Positions 22,150 to 32,862 of a DNA stretch of 64,000 nucleotides are shown here, piece by piece. Made by a program: the position numbers and the translations under genes. Each line of letters opens with the position of its first letter. The stretch's first letter is position 1. The DNA is from Rhizomys pruinosus (Eukaryota; Chordata; Mammalia; Rodentia; Spalacidae): contig VZQC01005070.1 of the NCBI GenBank assembly GCA_009823505.1, positions 6,014,258 through 6,078,257 on the forward strand, in the 5' to 3' direction. Under the pieces are notes generated by a model. It searched no databases. It was given only the letters and a program-made list of their open reading frames with translations, and had not been told where the DNA came from.

Positions 22150-23650
22150 GCCTTAAAAATTATTTTTTACTGAAATTTTGTAATTATCATACAATATATA
22201 GTTTGATGGTATTTAGAACTCCTTTCCTCTCCACACCTCCTGTATCCAGCCGATAGCAGGTGACTTGCTGACTTGCATTCACAAATGTCTTTCAATATGG
22301 GTCCATCCACTGGGCCCACCAAGAGCCCCATTCCTATAAGACACACTCCCCCTCTCAACAGCCATCAATTGCCCCAAATTTCTTAGGTTGGGTTGGAAAC
22401 TCTTACCCAATTCCCCATGTCTATGCAGGGATTTGTCTGGCCTGAATTTGTACAGGACTTGTACATGCTGTAATCCACACCATTTCACTTGCACAGTCCT
22501 CCTGCCTTGTCTTCTGCAATGGTCCCTGAGACTTTGGAGGTAGGAATTTGAAATAGTGTCCTATTCATGGAAACATACTCTCTGGCCTCTTGTTCTCTGC
22601 ATATTGGCCAATTGTGGATTTTATCTTGCAATAATCACCATCTGCTGCATAAGAAAACATCTCTGGTGAGAAATGCATTCATCTTATATATAAAACTTGC
22701 ATTGAAGATGTGCCACTTAGGGTTAAGCATCTCATAGACACTTATTCTGTGCATTTGACCAGTTCTGAAACACTGTAATAGTTTCCATCTGTTGCAGAAA
22801 GAAGCCTCTTTGATGAGAAGTGAAAACTACATATGTTTGTACATATAAGAATGCATATTTAGTATAGAGCAAGAATTTTTTTGCCTAGACATGTGGCAGA
22901 AGATGTGTTTCACTAAAAGTATGGCTTCTCCAGCTATATTTACTGTATCTCACATTAGTTTTCTCCCATTGAGCAGATCTTAATTCCAATTACATAATTG
23001 TTGAGTGCCCCCAAGATAAAAGTGCCACTACTGCACCAATAGAGAGAGTTTGCTGGGTCAGACTTTGTTGTTTTTAGGCTTTACAGATAGGTAGGATCAT
23101 TAATTGGTTTCTCTCTTGGCAGCTTGTATAGTATCCTCTGATACCATGAGAGGTAGTCTTCAGGGAGGAGGCTTCCTTGTCAATTCCAGTTAATGGCTCT
23201 AATTGCTGAAGTGTGACATGTCTTCAGCAAAAAGGTCTTACCTTCAAGGTCTGAGAGGCACTCAAGGCCTGTGGCAATAGCTTGGGTTAGTTTGGGGGTC
23301 TCTTGTACTACCCTGACCCGAGGGGAGGTTTCTCCTGAGTGACAGTGCATTCTTCGTTATACAGCTTTAGCTGTACACATGCACTTGTACATTTATTTTA
23401 TGTATATTTTTCAGAAGCCCTTTGAACCTTTTTTTCATTCTACCTAAGCATTATCTCTCCTTTCACTGTTCATATATAGCCCCCCTTACTCTGTCCCCAT
23501 TTACAGTAACCCTGTTTTCCACAATTTCACTGCTACTATCTCCCTCTGGAGCTCCAATTCTCTCATAATTGTGTAAACACAATTCTATATAGCCCAGTAA
23601 ACAAAGCATCCAATGACACCTCTCTCTTGCTCAGTTTCCTTGTCAATACC
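22150..23650 (-). mobile_element. Lx-type L1 3' UTR, nearly complete, antisense
   Basis: Runs from an antisense 3' end (TTTTTTACTGAAATTTTGTAATTATCATACAATATA) through GGGCCCACCAAGAGCCCC, CACCATCTGCTGCATAAG, AAAAGTGCCACTACTGCACC and CTTCAGCAAAAAGGTCTTACC. About 1.5 kb is preserved, the longest Lx 3' UTR in the window. It shares blocks with 12386-13164, 20285-20875 and 38885-39420. ORF2 does not follow. Confidence 0.72.
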
Positions 23651-24571
23651 TGTCCTTCCTCTATTCCCTGATGTTCATGGAGGACGCAGCCAGTTCCTAA
23701 TTGCTCATATGAAACAGTCCATCAGCGACTGATTTCCTTTATGTTGCCTGAGATTAAACAATTATTGTCTCAAGGAAGGCTGGTTAGTTATATTACTCAG
23801 GTTATCCACTTCTGTGCCATTCAGATGACTCACACCCCCCCCATGTGTCACCACCTCACTATCCAGACTGTGAGAGGCTCTTCCATTGCTTTTTTTCAAA
23901 GTATTTCTAATTCAAGCAGTTAAGATGCTAAGTGTTCCCTGCTTATCATACTTACCCATACTGGGCCAATATTAAAGCATGATGCATGCTGCATCATGGA
24001 TTTTCCTTTCCACTGTATTAAATGCTGAGCCTGAGGGCTATCTTTTATCACTTCTACTATATCCTCCACCACACTATCTGATTCTTCCCATGGATTCTGA
24101 AAGGCTCTTTGGTACAAATCTAATTTGCACTCTTTCTCTTGCAGCCTGACAGCTGTAGGAAATGGCAAACCAACACCTCTATCGCATGCTAGCCTTTTTC
24201 TCCTCACACTTCCAAATAAGAGACTAATGTGAAGAATCACATCTGTCTTTTCTCCATTATAATTCTTCCCTTACACGGTCAAGTTATTTCTGGACAGAGA
24301 TACCAGCCTCAGTTATACATCGTATTACCCACAACAAAGTCAATGCAACAGTTGTCACAGTTGCTTACAGTCCTTTCCCATTTATGTCACTTGCAGGGAT
24401 GCTGATAAATCTGTCAGTCCATTAACTGTTTGGGGAACATCCTCATGTTCACGTGGTGGGCTCCATTTATCAAGGAGGCATGTCATCCTATATCAAATTG
24501 AGAAACATGACCACCCTATGATTCCCTCCAGAGATGCTTCATTCTTAGCCACGTTGACCTGTGTTGCATGT

Positions 24572-24606
24572 TCTATTCATGCAACCACCACCACCACTAC
24601 CACCAT
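24572..24606. repeat. (ACC)n short repeat
   Basis: Imperfect CCA/ACC repeats of about 30 bp within the unidentified relic. Confidence 0.8.
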
Positions 24607-24829
24607 CATCCCATACACCTTGGGAAAAGGAAGCCATATTGAAGTTGCCCCTGTGAATACTTCACCCCCACATGGGTCAGCCCTAGTTACATATCTCAGC
24701 ATATACTTTAAGGACCATGAAACCAATCCTCCCCAATTCATCTTTAGTTCTGTTGGTCACCTCTGGACACCAATTGTGCTTTGTAATTTTTCCAGGGGAG
24801 ATAAGACTTCTATTCTCCAGAAAATAATA

Positions 24830-24976
24830 ATTTTTTTGGTCTTTTCAAGACAGGGTCTCCCTGTAGCCCCAGCTGTCCTGGAACTCACTCTGTAGACCAG
24901 GCTGGCCTTGAACTCACAAAGATCCGCCTGCCTCCCAAGTGCTAGGATTAAAGGCGTGTGACACCACGCCTGGCTA
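24830..24976 (-). mobile_element. B1 SINE, antisense
   Basis: CAAGACAGGGTCTCCCTG, CAGCTGTCCTGGAACTCACT, AGACCAGGCTGGCCTTG, CCAAGTGCTAGGATTAAAGG, CACCACGCCTGGCT. Well preserved, with a poly(T) start near 24832. It has a deletion of a few bases in the CTGCCTCTGCCTCCC block. Confidence 0.96.
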
Positions 24977-25529
24977 AATAATAATTGTATTGAAGTACAT
25001 TTTGGTGAACTAGAGAGCTTATTGAGGTTACTTTCAGAAGTATTAATGAGAGCTTACTTATAGGATGGATGACTGAGACAATTTTATCACCAAAAACTCC
25101 ACCATTCCCAGGTTGATACAATCGTTCTTTCAGCCTGTTAATCATGTCCCATGAATCTTGCAATTTTCAGGAAAGTCCTGAGCCTTATAAGTTTCCTTTA
25201 CTTCCTGAGACTCACAGTGTCCCTCTCCCTCCAGGAAGGAATGTTTGGAAATAGCAATAAAACAGCTAGTTGTTACATGAAATGTGCTAATGCTAAAAAC
25301 AATTAGTAAAAATAAAAGTCCCCATGTGGTTCAAATAGAAGATCTTTGAAACAAAGAAAGCAAAGGAAATCTATCAGCAACTTGAAATCTCTGAGGTTTG
25401 TACTGTATTTCAACAGATATTGGCAAGAAGTCTCCTAGCTGCAGTCCAAGACTCATCAACACAAAGTGCTGCATCTGCCCCAAACTTCAAAACTTGACAG
25501 TACAACCCACTCTGCTGATGAGTAGGAAA

Positions 25530-26372
25530 ATGGAAATCGAAAGAATTTTTACTGTGCAGCAGAGGTAGCCATATGCCTGTATATCTCAAACCTAATTGGC
25601 TATTGGCTCTCTCCTTGGAGGAATAACCCATGGCTGATGCCACAAGCTTACATCCTCTACAGGTTAGGAGATGTTATAAGCCACAGTAAGACCCTGTCAT
25701 ATTTAACAGGAAAAAATGTAATTCATGGATTAACATATCATCCAAACATATGTGTCTATGCCAAAGTAACCTACCATAACTATTAGTGCTGCTTAAATAC
25801 CTATATATCTAATTGCTTGTGCTTCATTAGTAGGATCGAAAGGTTACTCCTGGACAAACTGTCAGCCCATGAAAGGAAACAGCCAGAATTGACCAGAGTC
25901 CAAGTCAACAGCTCCAGAGAGAGTGGACTGTTTTACTTCTCATCCACCTGTGCCCCTTTTCTAAGCCTAGGGAACAATCTGCGGAAGAGGGGGCGTGGTA
26001 GAATGTAAAGGCTGCGATTGGGGTGAACGGTGAAACTACAGCGATGTAGTCTGGACACTCATTTGATCAACTTGATTGAACAAACAACCTGTCACCCCCC
26101 ACTGGATGGTGGGGCTGTGGGGGTTTGGGCACAACAGCCTGCAGATAGGTTTTGCATGAAGGATGCTTGTACTCATGGATTATCACTTATAGCTAAAAAT
26201 GAAAAAAAAAAAAACTGAGAGAAAGATGCAGGACAGTTATGGCAGAATGCATGATCTGGGATGGGGTGGGGGTGGGGGGGAAGGGAAAGGGAAATATGCC
26301 TGATCTGAATTGGAAAATGATGTATGAAATGCACAAAGCATCAATAAAAAAATTGTTAAAAGAAAAAAAAAG
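25530..26372 (+). mobile_element. Composite retroelement, copy 1: Lx-like body joined to L1 3' end
   Basis: The body (about 25538-26200) matches the reverse complement of 36840-37420 and the plus strand of 60940-61480, for example GGAGGAATAACCCATGGCTG, CAAGCTTACATCC, CTTGTGCTTCATTAGTAGG and CCTAGGGAACAATC. After an A-run (26204-26215) it continues into an L1 3' end: GCAGAATGCATGATC, a G-rich tract at 26258-26294, AATGATGTATGAAATGC and AATAAA, ending in poly(A) near 26372. The body recalls an Lx 3' UTR. It codes for nothing recognisable. The 5' boundary is uncertain. Confidence 0.7.
26258..26294 (+). other. G-rich tract in L1 3' end
   Basis: Runs of 3-8 G separated by T or A (GGGATGGGGTGGGGGTGGGG...) could form a G-quadruplex. 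L1 3' UTRs typically carry such a polypurine tract. Confidence 0.75.
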
Positions 26373-26688
26373 AATTTTTAAATCTTTCTTAAGGTCAATG
26401 GGAAAATTTACAATAAAACTAAAACAAAAACTCAGTTTTCCCAGTTTCAGAGTAAAATTTTATTTCCTTTTTATTTTAATAACTTTCATCCCCATATTTC
26501 TAATGTTTAAAATCTAAGTGTATTACATTGAAATCACATGCTTAACTGGTTTTACAGGGAGCTGCTTTGCCTAGTTTCATGCAATATGCTTTTGTCTTTC
26601 TCACATAAATGAAATTTAATATTTAAGATTATATTATACATACTTTGTGATAAAGTTTTAGACATAAAGATATATCTATAAACAGAAG

Positions 26689-26690
26689 AT

Positions 26691-26741
<51 letters not shown>
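26689..26741. repeat. (GATA)n tetranucleotide repeat
   Basis: About 50 bp of uninterrupted AGAT/GATA repeat, flanked by degenerate ATATCTATAAA sequence. Confidence 0.97.
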
Positions 26742-27636
26742 TTTAGATATATTTACAGCATGAGGCTTTTAGCAATGTAAGGCCACCTTAGGAAATTGTT
26801 TGATACTTCACACACAAAGGACAACACATCATGTTCTCATTGTTCTGAACAAACAACCAAGTCCTTTACCTGATAATGTGTGGTTACTCTCTCTGACACT
26901 TTTCAAATGACAGTAACAGAATGCTAATCTTGACAGCTCATGAAAACCCACTCAGATGAGTCAACACTGATCCATTTTCTCACCTGACTTGTTATTTTGA
27001 GCCAGTGCCATAAATTCAGTTTCTCAAACAAAGACCACTATGAAAAGAAACTGATGCTTGTCAAAAAATTGAGGAACAATAATAGCATGTAACAAGAGAT
27101 GTTTTCTCCTATCTTTTTTAAAATGTGCTGCACTATTTAGTGTTTTTAACCCACTGATATTCAAACTGTAGGGAAAAATGTACACAAGGGTCATTTTATA
27201 CTTTTGCTCAATAAGATGAACACTAATAAATAGTATATGTAAAAGTGAATTTTTAGGAAAATTCATTCTGCTTGACATATTTATAATCTTTTTTACCTGA
27301 TATGACTCTCTTCTTAAGCCTCAGGGATCCAGGAATACTATGCCAATTTTTCTCTTATTTCTCCTCTTATTATTTTATTTGTCAGGGATGGGAATTGAAC
27401 TCAAGACCTTTTTTGTTCTAGGCCTTTATTCTTCTTGAACTGTATCAAATCAGAAGATTAAAATGTGCTGACAACCAGATTTTCCTTTACACATTTCCGT
27501 GTAATATATGTATATACATACATAAAACATATTTATATTCCATGTATCATTTATCATTATGTTGGTTCATATATTGAAATCTCTCAATATTCTACTTTTA
27601 AGATCAGTGTTTATTTGTCTAAGTGTTTTATTTGAT
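26742..27636. other. Unannotated AT-rich interval
   Basis: About 0.9 kb without a recognised element. A stretch near 27380-27430 (GGGAATTGAACTCAAGACC) resembles a degraded antisense SINE B-box region but is too diverged to call. Confidence 0.45.
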
Positions 27637-27639
27637 TTT

Positions 27640-27778
27640 TGATGAAGGAGCTCTGTATCCTAAGCTAATCTGGTACTCACTATGTAGCCCAGGCTGGCTT
27701 AATTGGAGGCGATCATCCTGACTCAGTTTCCTGGGTGCTGGTATTATAGATGCAAACCATTATACCCACCTCTGATTT
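27640..27778 (-). mobile_element. B1-type SINE, antisense, old
   Basis: CTCACTATGTAGCCCAGGCTGGC, CTCAGTTTCCTGGGTGCTGG and CATTATACCCACCTCTG match antisense B1/B4 with about a quarter of positions changed. Confidence 0.75.
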
Positions 27779-27895
27779 TTCTTAAATCATCTGAAAATCT
27801 GAGACCAACCAATCCAAAGTACTACTCTTAAGTGGAGCATGGCAATTCCACAATAACACTCTCTTCTGTTCCTTCTCTCAAAAATTCATGCCAAG

Positions 27896-28022
27896 CCACT
27901 GGGTATGGTGACACATACTTTTAATCCCAGCACTCAGGAGGCAGAGGCAGGTGGATCTCTGTGAGTTCAAGGTCAGCTGGAGCTATAGGGAGACCCTGTC
28001 TCAAAAAGACTGAAAAAAAATT
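27896..28022 (+). mobile_element. B1 SINE, sense, with internal deletion
   Basis: CACTGGGTATGGTGACACAT, TTAATCCCAGCACTCAGG, GGTGGATCTCTGTGAGTTC, AAGGTCAGCTGGAGCTATAG, GGGAGACCCTGTCTC. It lacks the TGGTCTACA...CCAGGACAG block present in other copies. Confidence 0.93.
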
Positions 28023-28411
28023 CATCCTATTAGATCATTGCCTTGTATCAAAATACATCCATTTACTTTGCTTTCAAAACATTTGTCAATTTGTGATTGT
28101 GATTTCGTGTGATAATAAATGTAAATTTTCCTAAATAGGTAATGATTGGAAGTGTTTATACAAATCCAAAGCTTGTTACTTCAATAAAGAATAATGAGTT
28201 CACACCAAAGTTAAATGACTCACACAATATTATTTACTTAAACAAACATCCCATGTCCCATAGTGTTGGGAGGTAGATCTTCATGGCTCTCTCATATCAG
28301 TATAGTTTGTCAGTAAGACACCAATTGCTCTTTTATTACAGATAATTTCTCCAAAATTTCCATATCGTGAGTATCCTAAAAGGACAGAGTAACTCTCTTC
28401 AAATCCAAGGG

Positions 28412-28558
28412 AAAAAAATGGAATACGCCTGTAATCCCAGATACTTGGGAGACTGAGGAAGCCTAAAGCCTACAAATTCTAGGCCAGTCTGAACTATGGA
28501 GTGAATCTAAAGCCAACTTAACCTACTTATTGAGGCACTGTCTCAAAATTAGGAGTAA
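28412..28558 (+). mobile_element. Diverged B1/B4-type SINE, sense
   Basis: ACGCCTGTAATCCCAGATACTTGGGAG, TTCTAGGCCAGTCTGAACTA and GAGGCACTGTCTCAAAATTAG give the B1 frame with many changes. The ID-like unit that follows suggests a B4-type (ID plus B1) arrangement in unusual order. Confidence 0.7.
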
Positions 28559-28560
28559 AA

Positions 28561-28630
28561 AGAGGTCTGGTAGGACAGCTCAGTAGTAGAGTACCTGCTT
28601 AGCATAAGCAAGGACTTAAGTTTAAAAAGT
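28561..28630 (+). mobile_element. ID-like SINE fragment, sense
   Basis: GGACAGCTCAGTAGTAGAGTACCTGCTTAGCATAAGCAAGG matches the ID core GTAGCTCAGTGGTAGAGTGCTTGC.. with decay. The 3' part is lost. Confidence 0.65.
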
Positions 28631-29170
28631 GTTGGGTTCCCTCAGCCTGGAGTTTCTGTCATATAGACACTAATCAGGGCCCATCTGTACTACCGCCTGT
28701 GGTCTTCTACAAACAACCATGAAATCATTGTAGGTTTACCTGGTAACTTGCACCACTGTAAAATTTCAGGCCTTGACAAATAACCTCAGTCCCTAACAAT
28801 CTAATGTAAATCATATTACATGCCTTCAAATGTATTCATTCTTCTTTTATTAAGTCCACATGAAAATAAAAGGTTTATAAATTATTTCCCAGGTATTTGA
28901 AATATGAGGTGAACTGTTGCTGACTAGGATACTGACACTGGGCAGGTGGCATGCCACAGGGACTGGGAACACAGGGTTGATGGTGAGACAGATCAGATTT
29001 TAAAGAATGCCTGGTTCCTGCATGCATCAGCTCTTGGCAGATCACAATAGGCATTACAAACAGGCCTGGACTAATGTCTGAAAAACCCTGTGGATTATTC
29101 CACACAGAGAAGCCCTGAGCTGAGGGAACCCAAATCTTTTTACTTCCTGCACCAGGGCCTAGCATTTTCT

Positions 29171-29329
29171 TTTTTTTTGGTGGGGAGTCTTTTCGAGACA
29201 GGGTCTCCCTGTAGCCCCAGCTGTCCTGGAACTCACTCTGTAGACCAGCCTTGCCTTGAACTCACAAAGATCCGCCTGCTTCTACCTCCCTAGTGCTAGG
29301 ATTAAAGGCGTGCACCACCATGCCTGACT
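29171..29329 (-). mobile_element. B1 SINE, antisense, with 17-bp target-site duplication
   Basis: CGAGACAGGGTCTCCCTGTAG, TGTCCTGGAACTCACTCTG, GTGCTAGGATTAAAGGCGTG, CACCATGCCTGACT. Flanks AGGGCCTAGCATTTTCT (29154-29170) and AGGGCCTAGTATTTTCT (29330-29346) differ at one base, the duplication from its insertion. Confidence 0.97.
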
Positions 29330-29875
29330 AGGGCCTAGTATTTTCTAAGCAGACACTCTGCAGCTGAGCTACTATCCTCTTCTTGCTCTTTATTTTGAGA
29401 CAGTTTCTCAGGAATTTGGCCAAGTTGGCTTTTAATTCACTCAGGTGTTTACATGTGTGAACGTTGAACTTATGGGCTATTTTGTTAAATTCCAGTTGGT
29501 TCATCTTTGAAATGGGACAAGTATTTTCTTGATATAATATGGTTTAACTGCTAAGTCCATACTGTTGTGAGGCTTAATAACACAAAATCTTCTTCAGAGG
29601 TTCACCTGATAGAACAATTTGATAAGTTATCTCTTGTTACTGTAGATTGTAGATTTATCACAGAGAAACAAAAGAGAATACTCAACTAGTATACTCTCCA
29701 CTCTCCCTCTGACTTTCACTATCAAGAGGGTATTCACGCTGACTTTTGCTAGCTCTAGGTTTTCCTTAGCTTCAGAGGGTATTTATAAATTATTCTTAAA
29801 AGTCAAAAAATTTAAACTTTCACCAGAATTTATTCCCAAAGTGATGTGCAATTGGGTAATCAAATATGAAAATGA

Positions 29876-30098
29876 GGGCTGGAGAGATGGCTCAGTGGTT
29901 AAGAGTACTGACTGCTCTTGCAGAGGACCCGGGTTTGATTCCCAGCATCCACATGGCGGCTAAGAACCATGTTTAACTCCAGTTGGACGCCCTTGTCTGA
30001 CCTCTGCGGCATTGCACGACAGGAGTGCACCAACCTACATAAAGGCAGTACACTCATACACATAAAAAAAAATAAAATAAAAAAAGAAAAAAAAGAAA
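29876..30098 (+). mobile_element. B2 SINE, sense
   Basis: GGGCTGGAGAGATGGCTCAG, CTCTTGCAGAGGACCCGGG, ACATGGCGGC, AACTCCAGTTGGACGCCC, GGCATTGCACGACAGG and an A-rich tail. It has no 17-bp core duplication and has lost the CCAGGGGAATC segment. Short flanking GAAAATG repeats occur at each end. Confidence 0.95.
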
Positions 30099-30288
30099 AT
30101 GGAGGATTAATTGCTGGTTTGGGATTTCGTGAGGCTTGCTATTCAATGCTGGAACATTGTTCTTAAGGCAACAGAGCACTGGAACATATGATAATGCAGA
30201 AATGAAGAACAGAGTCTGTAGTCTGAGCATTTTAGTGAATGGCTCATGATAGATTTATCCTACAGGAAGCGGCATTGGAGTAGCCCAC

Positions 30289-30772
30289 TGTGATGGTTAA
30301 TCCTGGGTGTCAACTTGACTGGACTAAGGGACAAATAAGAGAAAAAGGGTCTTCTGATTGGACCGCCTCAACCTGGATGGCCCACCCCAAATGTGAGTGT
30401 TACCTTCTGCCGGCAGGCAGTATTTAAGGCCACGGCAGAAGGAGCTGGTCCCTTCTTTTCTCCTGCGGCTTGCCTCTCTCATCTGGTGAGTTTGTCTTGC
30501 TGCTGTGATCAACCTTTCGGATCCCAGCGTGTACTGAGACCGGCAGATCTCCTGGAATCCATTCGGGCCTTCAGCACTAGATTGGGACTACTGAGACATT
30601 CAGCCTTGAGGACTGAGCAGTTCCCTGGATTCTCTCGGCCTTTCCAGTGTGGTGCAGCTACTGTTGGACTCCTTGAACTCTGTCACGTGAGCAAATCAAT
30701 AAATTGTATATAGCTATATATTCGTCCTGTTCCTCTCTTTTCTTTAGGAGACCTGGAATTTATTACCACCCA
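30289..30772 (+). mobile_element. ERVL-type (MT2/MLT2-like) solo LTR, sense
   Basis: Starts TGTGATGGTTAATCCTGGGTGTCAACTTGACTGG-like sequence typical of ERVL LTRs. A TATTTAAGG promoter motif lies at 30421 and AATAAA near 30699, and it closes with ...CCACCCA. About 480 bp, no internal region. The 106-codon frame at 30393-30713 lies inside and is not a gene. The subfamily name is from memory, and no clear flanking duplication was found. Confidence 0.7.
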
Positions 30773-30958
30773 ACTTAATGATAACCTGGGCTGGCTGGAA
30801 AAGAGCAGTTGCCAAAGTGTCAACTGTCAATGAAAATACAACTCATCTTTTTAAAAATTAATTTCTCTTTAAAAATGTTTTAAATAAATACTTCTATTGA
30901 TGTTTTGTGTATTTCATACATCATTCATTTTTCAGTCCATTTTAGAGATATTCCCTTT

Positions 30959-31201
30959 TTTTAATTTTTTTTATTTACTTTTGTATGTGTATGAATGTAC
31001 TATCTGCATGTAGGTCTGTGCACCTGTGCCCTGCAATGCCGCGGAGGTCAGAAGAGGGTGTCGGATTCCCCTGGAACTGGAGTTCTCCTGGAATTGGAGT
31101 TACAGACGGTTCTTAGCTGCCATGTGGGTGCTGGGGATCGAAACTGTGTCCCCTGCAAGAGCAGTCGGTGCTCTTAACCGCTAGGCCATCTCTCCAGCCC
31201 C
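30959..31201 (-). mobile_element. B2 SINE with duplicated core, antisense
   Basis: Inserted in the L1 3' UTR with target duplication GAGATATTCCCTTT at 30945-30958 and 31202-31215. The two 17-bp core units lie at 31068-31084 and 31085-31101 (reverse complement). The B box (GGGGATCGAAACTG complement) has changed slightly. Ends in ATCTCTCCAGCCCC. Confidence 0.96.
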
Positions 31202-32531
31202 GAGATATTCCCTTTCCCTGCTCCCTACCCCACCCCAGTTCATGCATTCTGCCATACACGTCCTGCATCTTTCTCTCAGTCTTTTAAAAGTTTTTCTCTG
31301 CAGAGGTTTATTGTTTGGGGCAGAATTTAACTGTATCAGTCAGTTCTTTGACCTGGTCCTTATAATGTTGTTGTTCCCTCCCAATTATATTGCTCCAAAA
31401 TATAAATGTCATATATGTACCAGAATTATGTCCTCTGGGAATAAACTGTATGTTAACTCCGATATATGCTTAAGAGTTCACATTTTTCACTCTAATTTTA
31501 TATTACTCTAAAATATTAATATATACCTTCTGCCCATATACATCAATTACCATGAAAGTAAGTGGTAACTTAATTCTGGGATCCCCTTAAAAGATTCACA
31601 TTACAACAGCACAGTTGCTTTCAGATAAAAAGAAATATAACAATAACATTGCTCAGCTTGCCTTTCAACTGTGAATTTGGTGCTAGCATCCACAAATGAG
31701 GGAAACCATTCCCCTGCTGTCACTCCCCCCAACTGTGTTAGTTCACTTAGCATAATGGCTTAATTATCCATTTACTTACAAAGTTCATGATGTCATCTTT
31801 CTTTACTGCTACATAGAACTCCATTGTGTACATGTACTACATTTTTGTCATCCACTCATCAGTTGAGAGGAATTTGGGTTGGTTCCAGCTCTTCACTATT
31901 GTGAAGAGAGCTGCAATAAACATAGATGGGCATGTATCTTTGTGGTAGGATGTGTCTTGTGGGTATATACAAGGAGTGGTATGACTAGGTCAGGTGGCAG
32001 GCTCATTTTGAGTCGTTTAAGGATTCTCCACACTGCTTTCCATGGTGGTTGTATGAGTTTACATCCCCACTAGCAGTGGATGAGTGTTCCCCTTTCCCCA
32101 CAATCTCTCTAGCATTTGGTATCTTTTGTTTTCTTGATTTTAACCAGTCTTATCAGAGTGAGATGATATCTTTGAGTGATTTTAACTTGCATTCCTTAAT
32201 TATTAATGGTGTTGAACAGTTTTTAAGATGTTTCTCAGCCATCTCAGACTTCCTCACTGGTGAAGTCTCTGTTCAGCTCTCTACTCCATCTTTTGAGTGG
32301 GTCATTTGTTTTCTTATGTCTTTGTTTTTTGAGTAGTTTATATATTCTGGATGTTAATATTCTGTCAGATGTATCACTGGTGAATGTTTCCTCCCACTCT
32401 GTGTTTTCTTTTCACTTCCTCAATTGTTTCTTTCATTGTACAGAAGCTTTTGAGTTTGATGAGTTCCCACTTGTCAACTGTTGACCATATTTCCTGCATG
32501 GCTGCTGTTTGATTTAGAAAGTCTTTACTCA

Positions 32532-32687
32532 GGCTGGGCGTGGTGGTGCATGCCTTTAATCCTAGCACTTGGGAGGCAGAGGCAGGTGGATCTCTGTGAG
32601 TTCAAGGCCAGCCTGGTCTACAGAGTGAGGTCCAGGACAGCTGAGGCTACAGGGAGACCCTGTCTCAAAAAGACCAAAAAGAAAAAA
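32532..32687 (+). mobile_element. B1 SINE, sense, with target-site duplication
   Basis: GGCTGGGCGTGGTGGTGCATGC, CCTTTAATCCTAGCACTTGGG, TGTGAGTTCAAGGCCAGCC, GGGAGACCCTGTCTCAAAAAG. The flanks AGAAAGTCTTTACTCA (32516-32531) and AGAAAGTCTTTATTCA (32688-32703) differ at one base. Near consensus, so fairly young. Confidence 0.97.
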
Positions 32688-32703
32688 AGAAAGTCTTTAT
32701 TCA

Positions 32704-32862
32704 CGTGAGGTGGGGGACATGGAAAGGGAAGCAACTCTAGATTCAATTGAGAAATGATGTTTAAGAACATCATTTGGAAAAAGTTTAATAACAATAAAAC
32801 AATAAAATAAAAAATTTAAAAATTTAAAAAATATATATTAAGAATTAAAAAAAAGAAAATAT
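32704..32862 (+). mobile_element. 5'-truncated L1 3' end, sense, in antisense L1
   Basis: GTGAGGTGGGGGACATGGAAAGGG, GATTCAATTGAGAAATGATG and AATAACAATAAAACAATAAA match the plus-strand L1 3' ends at 58930-59035 and 59155-59255. It follows the B1 target duplication directly and ends in A-rich sequence, after which the antisense ORF2 resumes (CCTACACCTATATCTTATAG). Confidence 0.85.

Larger units (their letters stand above)
23690..25250 (-). pseudogene. Unidentified antisense coding-like relic, possibly retroviral
   Basis: Minus-strand frames at 23920-24240 (106 codons) and 24948-25163 (71 codons) look more protein-like than the surroundings: mixed charged residues, fewer low-complexity runs. 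Between them a third frame has a hydrophobic run (near 24330) followed by basic residues, as in a membrane anchor. A B1 inserted at 24832-24975 splits it. An endogenous retrovirus remnant is one reading, but I could not match any family. Frameshifts and stops rule out an intact gene. Confidence 0.25.

Noticed and set aside
30393..30713. 106-codon plus-strand frame
   Set aside because: Contained in an ERVL-type solo LTR with promoter and poly(A) motifs. No evidence of a protein.
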